This document shows positions 34,889 through 43,820 of a stretch of 64,000 bases of DNA, in pieces. This DNA comes from Tissierellales bacterium (GTDB lineage: Bacteria; Bacillota; Clostridia; Tissierellales; Sedimentibacteraceae). The notes under the pieces were generated by a model. The model saw nothing but the letters and a program-made list of their open reading frames with translations. It searched no databases and was not told the origin of the DNA. Positions within the stretch are counted from its first letter, which is position 1. Each line of letters starts with the position of its first letter. The translations under genes and the position numbers were made by a program. Where the stretch lies: assembly GCA_018433765.1 (NCBI GenBank), contig JAHDQO010000006.1, positions 183,034 through 247,033 on the forward strand, in the 5' to 3' direction.

Positions 34889-36607
34889 TCACCTCACCAT
34901 ATCTAGATATTCGGTTCTGTATCTCATGTAAATTGCATATGCTATTATTAAAGTAACAGAACCGTCAATACGTCTATTCTTCAAGCCATTGACTTTTACA
35001 GGCATAATTCTTCCTAGATTATCTATTTTCATGGCTGTATTTCCAAGACACCATCGGTCAATCTCATTATTGTTGTAATTTATCAGCTTGCTTTTCAAAT
35101 CAGCTTCAACTAATTTCATAGGTCCGGACACTGTATTCATATCCATTCTGACTTTTTCACATTCAAATCCTACATCTTCCATTTCCTTGAGCCAGTACTT
35201 AGCATTCCAGTTATCATATCCAACTTTGATAATTCTTATATTGTACTGTTTATATAACCTTATAAACCATGCAGTAATTAAGCTGTAGTCATTTTCATTA
35301 CCCGGTGTAATTTCAATTAATCCTTTTTTAGCCCATTCCAGGTAATTCTTTTTATCTTCTTGAGAGCCCTGCTTTACCTTAGATTCAGGAATGAAGTATT
35401 TTGTTAATATGTATTTCTTACTGCTTCCTTTCTTCATAATTAATGCTTTAGCACATGTAAGGTCTGTTGTTTCAGAAAGGTCAACCCCTCCTAATCCTAC
35501 ACATCCTCTAAAGTCTTCTATATTAAAAGTTGCTTCATTTACATACTCTGCTTCCATAAGCCAAGCTTCTGAATTATTCTGCTTAATATTAAAATCCTTA
35601 GCAAGCATAAACACTCTTTCAGCTTTATCTGCTTGAGCTTTTCTTATTTGATCTCTTATATATTTGTGCTTTTTGATTTTTCCAATACTAGGATTTGACT
35701 TCTGCCAAGTACTTTTATCCTGCCAAATTTCATTTTCACTGTCCTGAGTATATAACCATATAAGCAGTGTTTCATCCTCTCGATCTTTGTTCAAAACTTC
35801 TCTTGCATACTTCAATTCTTTATCTAAATAACCATCATTAACAAAGCCCTCTGTTGTAATGTTTACAAATATAGGTTCATCTTTTGTTGACTGGGACTGC
35901 TCAATAGACTTAGCTATTACATTATCTTTCATTTCATGACTCTCATCTAAGATTGCAAAGTCTATATTTCTACCCTCTTTGTTTCTTGTCCTATCTGAGA
36001 GTTTTTTAATAGTTGATTTATTTTTTAAATTGAATATTCCTTTGAGATTTTTATGACTTCTTTTTTTAAGAACTGGAGACCATTCACACATATTAGCAAT
36101 TTCATTGAATATAATACTTGCTTGACTGTCATCATTTGATGAACATATAATATCAGCTCCGCCATTACCGCAGAAAAACTCAGATAATGAAAGTCCTGCA
36201 CACATGGTTGATTTGCCGTTTTTTCTAGCAACCATTAGAATAGCTTTCTTAAATCTTCTAATGTTACATTCTGGCAGTTCTTCCTCATAATAATCTCTAT
36301 ATCCCTGTTTACTACACTTAAAAGAGTAAAATGCTTCAATAAAAGCTTTTTCCCAAAGTTCTAGTATAAAAGCCTTACCAAAAAACGGCGACTTTGTATG
36401 TCTGCAAAATCTTTCAATAAAATTAATTCTAAATTCAGCATCACTATTATCATAAAAAAAAGCGGGATTATCTAAATCATCAATTAGATTCTCCAGCTGT
36501 ATAATAAGTTCATGACCTGCAGTTATTTCACCTGATTTTATTTTATTGTAGTATTCTAGAAGATACGAATGTTTATTGTTTATTGTATTATTACTTAAAT
36601 CATACAT
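34889..36607 (-). CDS. Large terminase subunit
   Basis: 572 residues of the HK97-type terminase family. ATPase: Walker A VARKNGKST (126-134), Walker B with FAILDESHE. Nuclease domain: GGVDLSETTDL and later acidic residues (DNWNAKYW). It powers DNA packaging and cuts concatemers. Overlaps the small subunit by eight bases. Confidence 0.95.
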   Translation of the reverse strand: MYDLSNNTINNKHSYLLEYYNKIKSGEITAGHELIIQLENLIDDLDNPAFFYDNSDAEFRINFIERFCRHTKSPFFGKAFILELWEKAFIEAFYSFKCSKQGYRDYYEEELPECNIRRFKKAILMVARKNGKSTMCAGLSLSEFFCGNGGADIICSSNDDSQASIIFNEIANMCEWSPVLKKRSHKNLKGIFNLKNKSTIKKLSDRTRNKEGRNIDFAILDESHEMKDNVIAKSIEQSQSTKDEPIFVNITTEGFVNDGYLDKELKYAREVLNKDREDETLLIWLYTQDSENEIWQDKSTWQKSNPSIGKIKKHKYIRDQIRKAQADKAERVFMLAKDFNIKQNNSEAWLMEAEYVNEATFNIEDFRGCVGLGGVDLSETTDLTCAKALIMKKGSSKKYILTKYFIPESKVKQGSQEDKKNYLEWAKKGLIEITPGNENDYSLITAWFIRLYKQYNIRIIKVGYDNWNAKYWLKEMEDVGFECEKVRMDMNTVSGPMKLVEADLKSKLINYNNNEIDRWCLGNTAMKIDNLGRIMPVKVNGLKNRRIDGSVTLIIAYAIYMRYRTEYLDMVR

Positions 36608-36947
36608 TGCCTTTCATTTCTTTCACAAAATCGTCAAATTCATCATCATCCTCAACTGTGTTTTTTTGTAAAACACCGTTAAGAGTTTTTATTACTACAG
36701 CATAGCTGTTTACATTCTTCAAATACTGTTTAGCAGTTTCTATAGGCTTCTGAAGTCCTGAGTTTTTAGGGTGAATTTTAACCATTCCTGTTTCTTCAAT
36801 AGCTTTTTTAAGTACATAATTCTCAGCTTTAAGAAATGCCGCATCTTCTATAAGTCCCTCAACTAATTTTGCTTTAGATTCTTCAACATCTTTGAATATC
36901 TCATTTAATTTGTCCAATTCTTTTTTATATACATCATGTTTTTCCAT
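36600..36947 (-). CDS. P27-family small terminase subunit
   Basis: 115 residues, helical, with EDAAFLKAENYVLKKAIEE and the C-terminal acidic EDDDEFDDFVKEM tail of the P27-like small terminases. It recognises the packaging site and recruits the large subunit. Directly upstream of TerL. Confidence 0.85.
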   Translation of the reverse strand: MEKHDVYKKELDKLNEIFKDVEESKAKLVEGLIEDAAFLKAENYVLKKAIEETGMVKIHPKNSGLQKPIETAKQYLKNVNSYAVVIKTLNGVLQKNTVEDDDEFDDFVKEMKGNV

Positions 36948-37051
36948 TTTTCAAAAAACCTCCAAAGAATTTCAAAATTTTTGGTTCGTGTGCAATCTAT
37001 ATATCCCTCCCTCGTTCCCTTGGGAACTCGCTATTCAGTACATGGGGGGGA
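36948..37051. other. Candidate cos region
   Basis: A 104-base untranslated gap between the HNH gene and the small terminase, unusually GC-rich for this genome, with GTTCCC-TT-GGGAAC (37014-37027) and a run of seven G at about 37044-37050. In HNH-encoding HK97-like phages the cos site lies next to these genes. The position fits, but the cut cannot be placed. Confidence 0.45.
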
Positions 37052-37750
37052 CTAAGTTGTGTATCTTGTAAACCATTTATCAATGTAACCCTTCCACTCT
37101 TCATAATGATACTGCCTGTAATCATTCGTATATTTAAGTCTGTACAAGCAGTCTTCTTTATCTACCTGGATAAAAATAAGTTCAGCTCCTAAGTCATGTG
37201 CCAGCTGCTCTCTCTTATACTTATCTGGGTAGCCTCCTATAATCCATGCACTGTTAAACCTTCCATACCTAGTTTTGATATTGTCAATTATTTGATTGCG
37301 TACTGCTGTAACATTCTGCTTTAAGTTATTAGGTTTATCGTATAAAGGAAGTAAAGTAACTGCTTGATATAACCTATCCATATCAACAACTATGTCGCCT
37401 CTTGTAATGTTATCCATTACATACTTTGTCTTACCTGCACACGGTGGACCATAAACTATAGATACACCTCTTTCTATCTTCTTAGGTGCTTTGTATCCAT
37501 ATCCAAACCGCTCATGTATTTTATTATGGCAGTCAAAGCAGACTATAATAACATTGTCAGGGTTAAGCGATATTGATGTATCATTAACATTTTCCTCTGT
37601 AAGCTCTATAATGTGATGAACTGTAATGTGTTTAGACTCAACTATTTTCTTTCCGCACTTTTGACATGTCGGACCTCTATCAAGAATAATCATCTTCCTG
37701 AATACTATCCATTCTTTAGACTTATAAAATTGTTTTAAACTACTCCACAT
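37052..37750 (-). CDS. HNH endonuclease fused to a P-loop kinase-like domain
   Basis: 232 residues. Residues about 22-80 are an HNH nuclease with CQKCGKK, the ITVHHIIEL His pair and CFDCHNKIH zinc knuckles. Residues about 93-230 form an AAA/kinase-like P-loop domain (IVYGPPCAGKTKY). HNH proteins next to the terminase are needed for cos cleavage in HK97-like phages; the fused nucleotide-binding domain is less usual and may couple cutting to nucleotide or packaging state. Confidence 0.85.
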   Translation of the reverse strand: MWSSLKQFYKSKEWIVFRKMIILDRGPTCQKCGKKIVESKHITVHHIIELTEENVNDTSISLNPDNVIIVCFDCHNKIHERFGYGYKAPKKIERGVSIVYGPPCAGKTKYVMDNITRGDIVVDMDRLYQAVTLLPLYDKPNNLKQNVTAVRNQIIDNIKTRYGRFNSAWIIGGYPDKYKREQLAHDLGAELIFIQVDKEDCLYRLKYTNDYRQYHYEEWKGYIDKWFTRYTT

Positions 37751-37762
37751 ACTACCAACCCT

Positions 37763-38533
37763 TTAAAAGTTATTCCTCTCGTCCATTTCCTTCTGATGTT
37801 CAAATTTCTCTCTTTCAAGCTGTAACTTCTTATTATTAACTTCTTTTCTATGCTTAAATTCTGGATTATCTATCTTCACTTTTAGGTTCTCAACTCTCAG
37901 CTTCTGTTCTTCTGTAACAGTATCCCAATCAGCATGAAGCATATCATCATATTTCTTAATCTTATTAGCAAGCCTGCTCATTGCCGCACTTTGTACATTT
38001 AATGCCTTAGCTTCTTTTTCCCATGCCTGCTGAATGTCTAGTTCTTCTTCATTGTAAGTTTCAACTACTTCTCCCTTTTTATATCTTATCCTTTCAACTT
38101 TTTTCTTTAATTCCACTGTCTTATCGTTTTTATCCTTAACAAACATAGTCTTTTGAGAGTATATAATTTTAGCCCACAAGGTTATTATTTCAGCCCATAA
38201 TATCTCTAGTGGACTAGCACCAGCTTTTTCAGCTTCAACAATTATACTTCTGTACTGTGTAGGATAATATTTTGAATACCATCCTTCTTTTCTAGCATTC
38301 TGATTTTTCTCTGGAGCTCCTCCCCCTTTATTACCTACTGCATTTTTATTTCCTTTTGGTGCTCCACCTTTAGGATTATATTTTTCTTTCCAATTATCTT
38401 TATATTTCCAGTAGGTAATATTCCTTTCATTTTCACCTAAAATAGATGCTATTTCTTTACAAGTTATCTTTGCAAAATACTTTTTATATAACTTAAAAGC
38501 TTTGTCTCTATTGGGATTTCTTATCTTCGGCAT
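37763..38533 (-). CDS. PBSX-like small terminase / DNA-binding packaging protein
   Basis: 256 residues. The N-terminal helix-turn-helix (AFKLYKKYFAKITCKEIASI...) and the signature GGAPKGNKNAVGNKGGGAPE are typical of PBSX-family small terminases. The C-terminal half is charged coiled coil. This phage therefore encodes two terminase-small-like proteins (also 36600), which suggests that one has another packaging or recognition role. Confidence 0.8.
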   Translation of the reverse strand: MPKIRNPNRDKAFKLYKKYFAKITCKEIASILGENERNITYWKYKDNWKEKYNPKGGAPKGNKNAVGNKGGGAPEKNQNARKEGWYSKYYPTQYRSIIVEAEKAGASPLEILWAEIITLWAKIIYSQKTMFVKDKNDKTVELKKKVERIRYKKGEVVETYNEEELDIQQAWEKEAKALNVQSAAMSRLANKIKKYDDMLHADWDTVTEEQKLRVENLKVKIDNPEFKHRKEVNNKKLQLEREKFEHQKEMDERNNF

Positions 38534-38905
38534 ATTTACCTCCTTAATTGAAACTGTAAATTCTGTGGTGTAAAAAAATTCAAAATAGTTTGCATGTTAA
38601 TATATAATTAATCATGATTAGTTAAGTTTGTGTCGATTTGGCATTTTGTTTTTTTGATTGTAGATAACAAAGTCTCTTGCATTTTATATTTTTTTCACTA
38701 CGGACTGCCCCTTTTCTATAAAATCAAGGTTAATGTTAAAATATCAAACATTAACCTTGATTTTATGCATAAATCTGAATGTGCTATTTGTATAGAGTAT
38801 CGCACATTCGTTTTAAAAAGTTTCTTCTTATATATAAAGGTCATAAATCTTTGGTACTTGAATGTTTAATGTACTTAAAATAGAACATTCGCCAGTAAAA
38901 AAATA
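38534..38905. other. 372-base gap with a strong hairpin
   Basis: A perfect stem, AAATCAAGGTTAATGTT / AACATTAACCTTGATTT (about 38719-38765), is followed by TTTT on both strands and looks like a terminator for the recombinase transcript (minus strand) or the promoter-side boundary of the late operon. A plus frame at 38630 lacks a ribosome site and is not called. Confidence 0.6.
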
Positions 38906-39523
38906 CTAAGTTCGTATAATTTTATTAAGAATATCACTATATTTATCATATTCTTCTCTATCTAATCCTAAATACCTTTTTGTAATTTCTATAGAACTAT
39001 GGCCTAACATTTCTTTAACCAAAAGTATATTATAGTCACTTTCTACATAAATACGGTAAGCATAAGTTTTTCTTAATGAGTGAGCTGTGATATTTGTTAG
39101 TCCAAACTCTTCTCCAGCTTCACTAAGAATTACACTGACACGACTAACTGTAATATGCTGATTATATCCTTTTCTTGATTTAAAAATATATTCATAATCT
39201 CTCTTACCTTGTATATATCTTTTTAATATCATTGATAAGTTATCAATAACTTTGACAATACGAGGCTTCAAGTTCTCTTTCCTTACATTTTTACTGTGAG
39301 CTTTCTTCTCTTCTAAAATTTCAAAGTATCCATTTTCTAATGCTTCTCTTACATCTCTAACTCTTAACTTTACTAAGTCACCAGCTCTATAACCTGTACT
39401 TACTCCTAATACAAACAAAAGATAATTTCTTTCATTTTTCTGCTTCAAATAGTCCTGTATATCAAGAATCAAATCGCTGTCTTTTATAGGTTTTGCAGGC
39501 TTCTTTTTAACTTTCTTTTTCAA
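38906..39523 (-). CDS. Small tyrosine recombinase
   Basis: 205 residues, the catalytic domain only. R46 (TGYRAGDL), H148/R151 (HSLRKT), H175 (LGHSS) and Y184 (KRYLG) make a complete active site. There is no N-terminal SAM-like core-binding domain. Such small XerD-like recombinases are often carried between packaging and early genes of clostridial phages, with roles in dimer resolution or DNA-arm regulation. The main integrase is the serine recombinase at 63479, so this is not needed for integration. Whether it can act on the hairpin repeats of the island is untested. Confidence 0.85.
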   Translation of the reverse strand: MKKKVKKKPAKPIKDSDLILDIQDYLKQKNERNYLLFVLGVSTGYRAGDLVKLRVRDVREALENGYFEILEEKKAHSKNVRKENLKPRIVKVIDNLSMILKRYIQGKRDYEYIFKSRKGYNQHITVSRVSVILSEAGEEFGLTNITAHSLRKTYAYRIYVESDYNILLVKEMLGHSSIEITKRYLGLDREEYDKYSDILNKIIRT

Positions 39524-39583
39524 CTCTTCTCACCTACCTTTTAGGAATAGACATAAAAAAAGCAGCCCTTTCAAGACCGCTCA

Positions 39584-39757
39584 TTAATCATCTTTTTCTT
39601 TTTTCTTGCTTTGTGATTTATTATCTAATATTACTCCTGCTAATAGCCCAAAGCACATACCCATTGCTAAATTATCAAATATTATGCCAAACGTTACTCC
39701 AAAACAAAATCCTAACGGAATATACATTCCATTAAATTCATTATCTTTTTTACTCAT
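39584..39757 (-). CDS. Small glycine-rich membrane protein (prophage copy A)
   Basis: 57 residues and nearly identical in layout to the host gene at 7899-8072. The start at 39757 follows AGGTGTGATT; a TTG 15 bases upstream overlaps that site and is unlikely. Two helices with repeated FG/LG motifs suggest a membrane oligomer. Confidence 0.75.
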   Translation of the reverse strand: MSKKDNEFNGMYIPLGFCFGVTFGIIFDNLAMGMCFGLLAGVILDNKSQSKKKEKDD

Positions 39758-39775
39758 AATCACACCTGCCAAGTA

Positions 39776-39955
39776 CTAATCTTTTTCTTTCATAGATAAG
39801 ATTTTATCTAATCTGTCTATAATTACGTAAAGCATTGTCCCAATAATAGACACACCGTAAAGAACTGCCCCTAACACTGCACCTGTATTACTGTTAAAAA
39901 GTGCAGCAATAATAAATCCTGCAATAAATATGAATATAAATACTCCAAAAACCAT
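39776..39955 (-). CDS. Small membrane protein (prophage copy B)
   Basis: 59 residues, MVFGVFIFIFIAGF... ending RLDKILSMKEKD, paralogous to the host gene 8089-8277. Ribosome site AGAAAGGATT. It is upstream of 39584 and the pair forms one transcript. The regions before both host and prophage pairs are also similar (8278-8340 and 39958-40015). Confidence 0.75.
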   Translation of the reverse strand: MVFGVFIFIFIAGFIIAALFNSNTGAVLGAVLYGVSIIGTMLYVIIDRLDKILSMKEKD

Positions 39956-40067
39956 AATTTTAATCCTTTCTTCTAAACATGGAGTAAGAATATATTAGTT
40001 TTCAAAATTTGTCAAGGAAAAGCAGTTTAATGCTACTTCATAATCCTTTATTATTTTTTTAAGTATA

Positions 40068-40109
40068 AAAATCCTCCCCTATTGTAATTACACAAAATGA
40101 GGAGGATTA
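40068..40109 (-). terminator. Terminator of the PPC-paralogue operon
   Basis: AATCCTCC and GGAGGATT pair around 22 bases and are followed on the minus strand by TTTATACTT, directly after the stop of 40122. Confidence 0.65.
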
Positions 40110-40121
40110 AATCACTAATTT

Positions 40122-40583
40122 TTAATTCAATCTTACTTTTAATTCATAATTAGGTTCTTTAGGCATATCCCCAGAAAGATAAACTATTTTAAAATAATAC
40201 TCTTTATTTGGCTGCATAAAATATCCAACAATCTCTTCATCTTCATTCGCTACATTAGTTGATGACGTAATAAGCTTTTCATTTTCGTCATACATATAAA
40301 GATCTATATCATAATTTCCACGCATTTTTAGAGTTATATTACAATCACCGTATTCATGATTTCGTGATCTTGTCGTTACTTTTATCCAGTCTACATTGTC
40401 TTCAGATGAAACTAGTCCATAAAAACCTAGCCATTTATCATCACCAAACAAATATCCTACACCATGCTTAGCATCATAATGAGTATCATTTGGTTCTTCT
40501 TCACAATAATTCCAAGCAAATGCAACTATTCCTAATGAAAATATCATACATACAACACACAATCCTATTATAAATTTTTTCAT
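40122..40583 (-). CDS. Secreted PPC-domain-like protein (copy 1)
   Basis: 153 residues with a signal peptide (about 1-23, ...GIVAFA). The mature part resembles the pre-peptidase C-terminal (PPC) beta-sandwich: FYGLVSSEDNVDWIKV and YDIDLYMYDEN. It is one of three tandem paralogues (also 40665, 41207). PPC domains are usually attached to secreted peptidases and are calcium-binding; as free secreted proteins their role here is unknown. Lysogenic conversion is possible. Confidence 0.75.
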   Translation of the reverse strand: MKKFIIGLCVVCMIFSLGIVAFAWNYCEEEPNDTHYDAKHGVGYLFGDDKWLGFYGLVSSEDNVDWIKVTTRSRNHEYGDCNITLKMRGNYDIDLYMYDENEKLITSSTNVANEDEEIVGYFMQPNKEYYFKIVYLSGDMPKEPNYELKVRLN

Positions 40584-40664
40584 ATATATTTTTCCTCCTA
40601 TTTTTGTTTATCTATTAGGTATTAGAGAATTAACGTTAATACAATTTTATTCTTAATATAACAA

Positions 40665-41117
40665 TTATTTTCTAACAGATAACCTTAAATCATATGGCTG
40701 TTTGTATTCTGTACCACTAACGTATTCTACTTTAATATAATAGATCTTACCCGATTGAATATAAACATAATCAATTTCTTCTGACTCGCCTATGCCATTA
40801 TTTGATGAAGCTAAACATCTCCCACGGTTATCATATAAATACAAGTCATAATCCATATCACGATCATGTGTATATAAATTTATAAGACTTTGCCCACTCC
40901 AATCACATTCTAAGCTATACCAGTCTTCTTTATCAGACTGACTAACTATACCGTATATCCAAATATCGTCATAATTATTGTCGACTAAAAATGGGTCTGC
41001 ATCTGCCATACAATCATTTGGTTCATTTTCACTTTCAACTAAAACTTCTGCAAATGCAATTACTCCTTGTGAAAATATCATACATATTACGCATAAACCT
41101 ATTATAAATTTTTTCAT
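40665..41117 (-). CDS. Secreted PPC-domain-like protein (copy 2)
   Basis: 150 residues, signal peptide like copy 1, and mature part with IYGIVSQSDKEDWYSLE, YDLYLYDNRG and YYIKVEYVSG. Closer to copy 3 than to copy 1. Confidence 0.75.
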   Translation of the reverse strand: MKKFIIGLCVICMIFSQGVIAFAEVLVESENEPNDCMADADPFLVDNNYDDIWIYGIVSQSDKEDWYSLECDWSGQSLINLYTHDRDMDYDLYLYDNRGRCLASSNNGIGESEEIDYVYIQSGKIYYIKVEYVSGTEYKQPYDLRLSVRK

Positions 41118-41206
41118 GAATATCTTCTCCTTTTTGTTTATCTATTAGGTATTAGAAATTTAAAGATTATACATATACTATTTATAATTGTTTTACTTTT
41201 TTATCA

Positions 41207-41689
41207 TTATAAATGCTTGTCTTGAACCCCAACTAACAGTTCATATGGTTTAACCCATTCTGTTCCGCTTTCATGTTCTACTTTAATATAATATTTTTTA
41301 CCTTTACGAATATAGACGTAATCAATTTCATCTTCTAATCCTGCTTCATTCTTTGATGATGCGAGACATCTTCCATTCTGGTCATACAAATACAGATTAC
41401 AATTTATATTCTCATACGGTATATACAATTCTAAATCAGATTGACCATTCCAATAGCTTGTAAACGAAAACCAGTCTTCTTTATCATTAGGATTAACTAT
41501 ACCATATATAGCAAGCCAATCATGTTCTTCATTAATTTGCCAATCATAAAAATCTATATCTTCCATACAATTATTTGGCTCACTTTCAATAAGAACCTGT
41601 GTTGAAGCTGCAAAAGCAACTACTCCTTGTGAAAACATCATGCATATTACGCATAAACCTGCTAAAACTCTTTTCATATTTTTTTTCAT
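41207..41689 (-). CDS. Secreted PPC-domain-like protein (copy 3)
   Basis: 160 residues with signal peptide, then IYGIVNPNDKEDWFSF, CNLYLYDQNG and the closing YYIKVEHESG. Ribosome site GGAGGATAAAATACAT. It is the first gene of the tandem set. Confidence 0.75.
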   Translation of the reverse strand: MKKNMKRVLAGLCVICMMFSQGVVAFAASTQVLIESEPNNCMEDIDFYDWQINEEHDWLAIYGIVNPNDKEDWFSFTSYWNGQSDLELYIPYENINCNLYLYDQNGRCLASSKNEAGLEDEIDYVYIRKGKKYYIKVEHESGTEWVKPYELLVGVQDKHL

Positions 41690-42036
41690 ATGTATTTTAT
41701 CCTCCTTTGATTTTTTATGTATTATCTTAAAATAAATCTATACCTTCAGACATATTATAACATATTTATATAAATATTTACATTATTTTATAAATTTTAT
41801 ATTAATTTATGTTATTATGTATATTTATTTATTTTTTTACATTTTAGATTTATTTTTACTTAACTGTAATCCTATTCCTACTCTATCCCAACAGCAAAAA
41901 AATACTGCACAAACCAATTTATTAATATAAAAAAAGGAGGCTAAATATAAAACAAGCAGCTCTATCAGAACTGCTTATTTTTCCACAATTACATATTAGC
42001 ACAAAAAAAGTGCAATTTAGTGCACTCTTTTAATAC
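41690..42036. other. 347-base gap with terminators of the Abi gene
   Basis: On the minus strand, AGTGCA/TGCACT followed by TTTTTTT (42003-42026) is a good terminator for the Abi_2 gene. A second hairpin AAGCAG/CTGCTT lies at about 41960-41985. The rest is AT-rich and holds the likely promoter of the PPC set. No gene was found. Confidence 0.6.
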
Positions 42037-42966
42037 TTAGTATTTTATTTTTCTTTTTATTGCCTGTATTTTAAATTTTAAAAAACTATACTTCAAATCT
42101 ATTAGCATTCTTTCTAACCAGTTTTTAGGGAAACCGTACCCTATGTTAAAATTAATACTCTTATATTTCTTTTTTAGTCTAAACAAATCATATATAAAAT
42201 CTATTTTTAAGTTATCACCCTGTAATAATATATAAATTACATACAAAGAACTGAAAATATCATATTTAAATTTATACTTACCTGTATTCTTTGGAGATGA
42301 AATCAATTTACTTTTATATAATCTATCATTATGAGCACATAAATTTCTTACTTCTGTTATTACTCTAAGCCAACTAGCTAAAACATCTTTCTGATTGATA
42401 CTATAATACTTACTAGAAATTAGCTTTTTATCTGCTGTTAATAAATTATTATATAATTTTGAAATATTACCAAGTGTTAATATTTCAACTATTACCCAAA
42501 TAGGAAACTTACCACCATAAAAATTATTATGATGCTCAACAAATAAAAAACTTTTTCTTTTACTAATCTGATTATTAACAATTTTAATAAATTCATTATG
42601 CTTGTCTTTGTTAAAAAAATATTTATTATTTAAATACATTAAAGGATCGTACTTACGAGCTAATTCATGTGCAATTCTTGTCTTAATATTAATTTCAATT
42701 TTGCTAATATAATATATAACTATATTTCTTAGCTCTTCATCTAAGCAATAAATATCATAAATTTTTTCAAAAGATATGCAATTATTAAAACTATCAAATC
42801 CATCACGAAACAAATAAGTATATCCTGAAAATCTATAATAATTAATTTCAGATAATATAGTTTGAGCTTTTTTTATATCATTTACAATCATATTTCTATT
42901 TATGTATATTTTTACTTGTTCTTCATAAGATGTAGCTGGTTTTATAGACTTTACTATACTACTCAT
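42037..42966 (-). CDS. Abi_2 (AbiD/AbiF-like) abortive infection protein
   Basis: 309 residues of the Abi_2 family. The N-terminal YEEQVKIYINRNMIV... INYYRFSGY motif and the C-terminal RNLCAHNDR (207-215), an Rx4H-type HEPN RNase signature, are characteristic. These proteins block phage growth, probably by cutting RNA. In a prophage it would provide superinfection exclusion. I start at 42966, ten codons inside the frame, because AGGAGATAAA precedes that ATG. Confidence 0.85.
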   Translation of the reverse strand: MSSIVKSIKPATSYEEQVKIYINRNMIVNDIKKAQTILSEINYYRFSGYTYLFRDGFDSFNNCISFEKIYDIYCLDEELRNIVIYYISKIEINIKTRIAHELARKYDPLMYLNNKYFFNKDKHNEFIKIVNNQISKRKSFLFVEHHNNFYGGKFPIWVIVEILTLGNISKLYNNLLTADKKLISSKYYSINQKDVLASWLRVITEVRNLCAHNDRLYKSKLISSPKNTGKYKFKYDIFSSLYVIYILLQGDNLKIDFIYDLFRLKKKYKSINFNIGYGFPKNWLERMLIDLKYSFLKFKIQAIKRKIKY

Positions 42967-42984
42967 TTTATCTCCTAAAAGACT

Positions 42985-43014
42985 AAAGCCCATCAATATA
43001 GATGGGCTCTTTCT
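42985..43014. terminator. Hairpin between ArpU-like and Abi genes
   Basis: AGCCCATC pairs with GATGGGCT, with T-rich tails on both strands. It separates the early/late regulator unit from the Abi gene, which therefore needs its own promoter. Confidence 0.7.
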
Positions 43015-43149
43015 TTTGTGCTAATCGGCTCACTCGTTGCGCATTGTTAAGAGGCGTAGTGAGATCTATCAATTGTACTTTACCATATTTTGTGTCTAAT
43101 GTCAACATTTTTACCATAACTTTTACATAACTTTTTTCTAACAAATATT

Positions 43150-43590
43150 TTATTTACATTTTAACATTTTATTGAGAGCTATATCATGGATATTAAAGCA
43201 CTGCCTTCTACTGTAATGCATTGTATGCTGTATCATCCACCATTTATATTTTTTAAAATACTTTAACTCAATAATCTTTCTTTCTCTAGGTTCTAATATA
43301 TTAAGTAAGTCATCTATCCTATTTTTTTTATTAAATAACTTTTCAATATTTGTCTCAATCTTTGCAACCTGCTTTGAGTAGCAGTCTATAATCTTTTCAA
43401 CCTTTTTGTATGTAGTATCTGATGTTTCACTACCTCTCGGCATATCTGATAATATAGGTATTTTTAATTCTCTTTCTGATGCGGCTACCTCAGACAGCTG
43501 TAGTATTTCTTGGTTGCAGTTCTCAATCTCTGCAACTATATAATTGTACTTGTTTAATAAATTTTGTAATTCTTTTTTATTCATAATCAT
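43150..43590 (-). CDS. ArpU/RinA-like late transcription regulator
   Basis: 146 residues. Coiled-coil N-terminal part and a sigma region 4-like C-terminus (ILEPRERKIIELKYFKKYKW... QHTMHYSRRQCFNIHDIAL). This family (ArpU/RinA, DUF1492) drives late-gene transcription. It sits between the early operon and the late genes. The start overlaps the 43587 gene (ATGA). Confidence 0.75.
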   Translation of the reverse strand: MIMNKKELQNLLNKYNYIVAEIENCNQEILQLSEVAASERELKIPILSDMPRGSETSDTTYKKVEKIIDCYSKQVAKIETNIEKLFNKKNRIDDLLNILEPRERKIIELKYFKKYKWWMIQHTMHYSRRQCFNIHDIALNKMLKCK

Positions 43591-43751
43591 TTACCCCACT
43601 TTACTTGTTTTATTCTTCTTCCAACTCTTTTATAACTATCATGTCTCATAAGTTCTGTAATATTATAATATCCCTGTTCCTCAGCTAACTTTCGTCTTAA
43701 CTCTAATATCTTTTTTAATGTTTCTCTATCCAGTAAATAAATAATCTGCAC
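43587..43751 (-). CDS. Small basic phage protein, 54 aa
   Basis: GTG at 43751 behind GGAGGGACATAAG. Helical and basic (LDRETLKKILELRRKLAEEQGYY ends in KQVKWGK when split). The pattern LRRKLxEE is common in small proteins upstream of the ArpU regulator. Role unknown. Confidence 0.6.
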   Translation of the reverse strand: MQIIYLLDRETLKKILELRRKLAEEQGYYNITELMRHDSYKRVGRRIKQVKWGK

Positions 43752-43776
43752 CTTATGTCCCTCCTTCCAAAAAATA

Positions 43777-43809
43777 AAGCCCGAGACTATATAAAATAAT
43801 CTCGGGCTT
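43777..43809 (-). terminator. Terminator after the Com-like gene
   Basis: AAGCCCGAGA / TCTCGGGCTT stem followed on the minus strand by TTATTTTTT. Confidence 0.8.
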
Positions 43810-43820
43810 CTAGAGCCTCT

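Noticed and set aside
38630..38869. 79-codon plus-strand frame
   Set aside because: Runs through a strong terminator hairpin, has no ribosome site and lies against the direction of surrounding genes.
38906..39523. Tyrosine recombinase as an integron integrase
   Set aside because: Lacks the N-terminal domain and the IntI-specific insertion, and lies 13 kb from the array inside the phage module.
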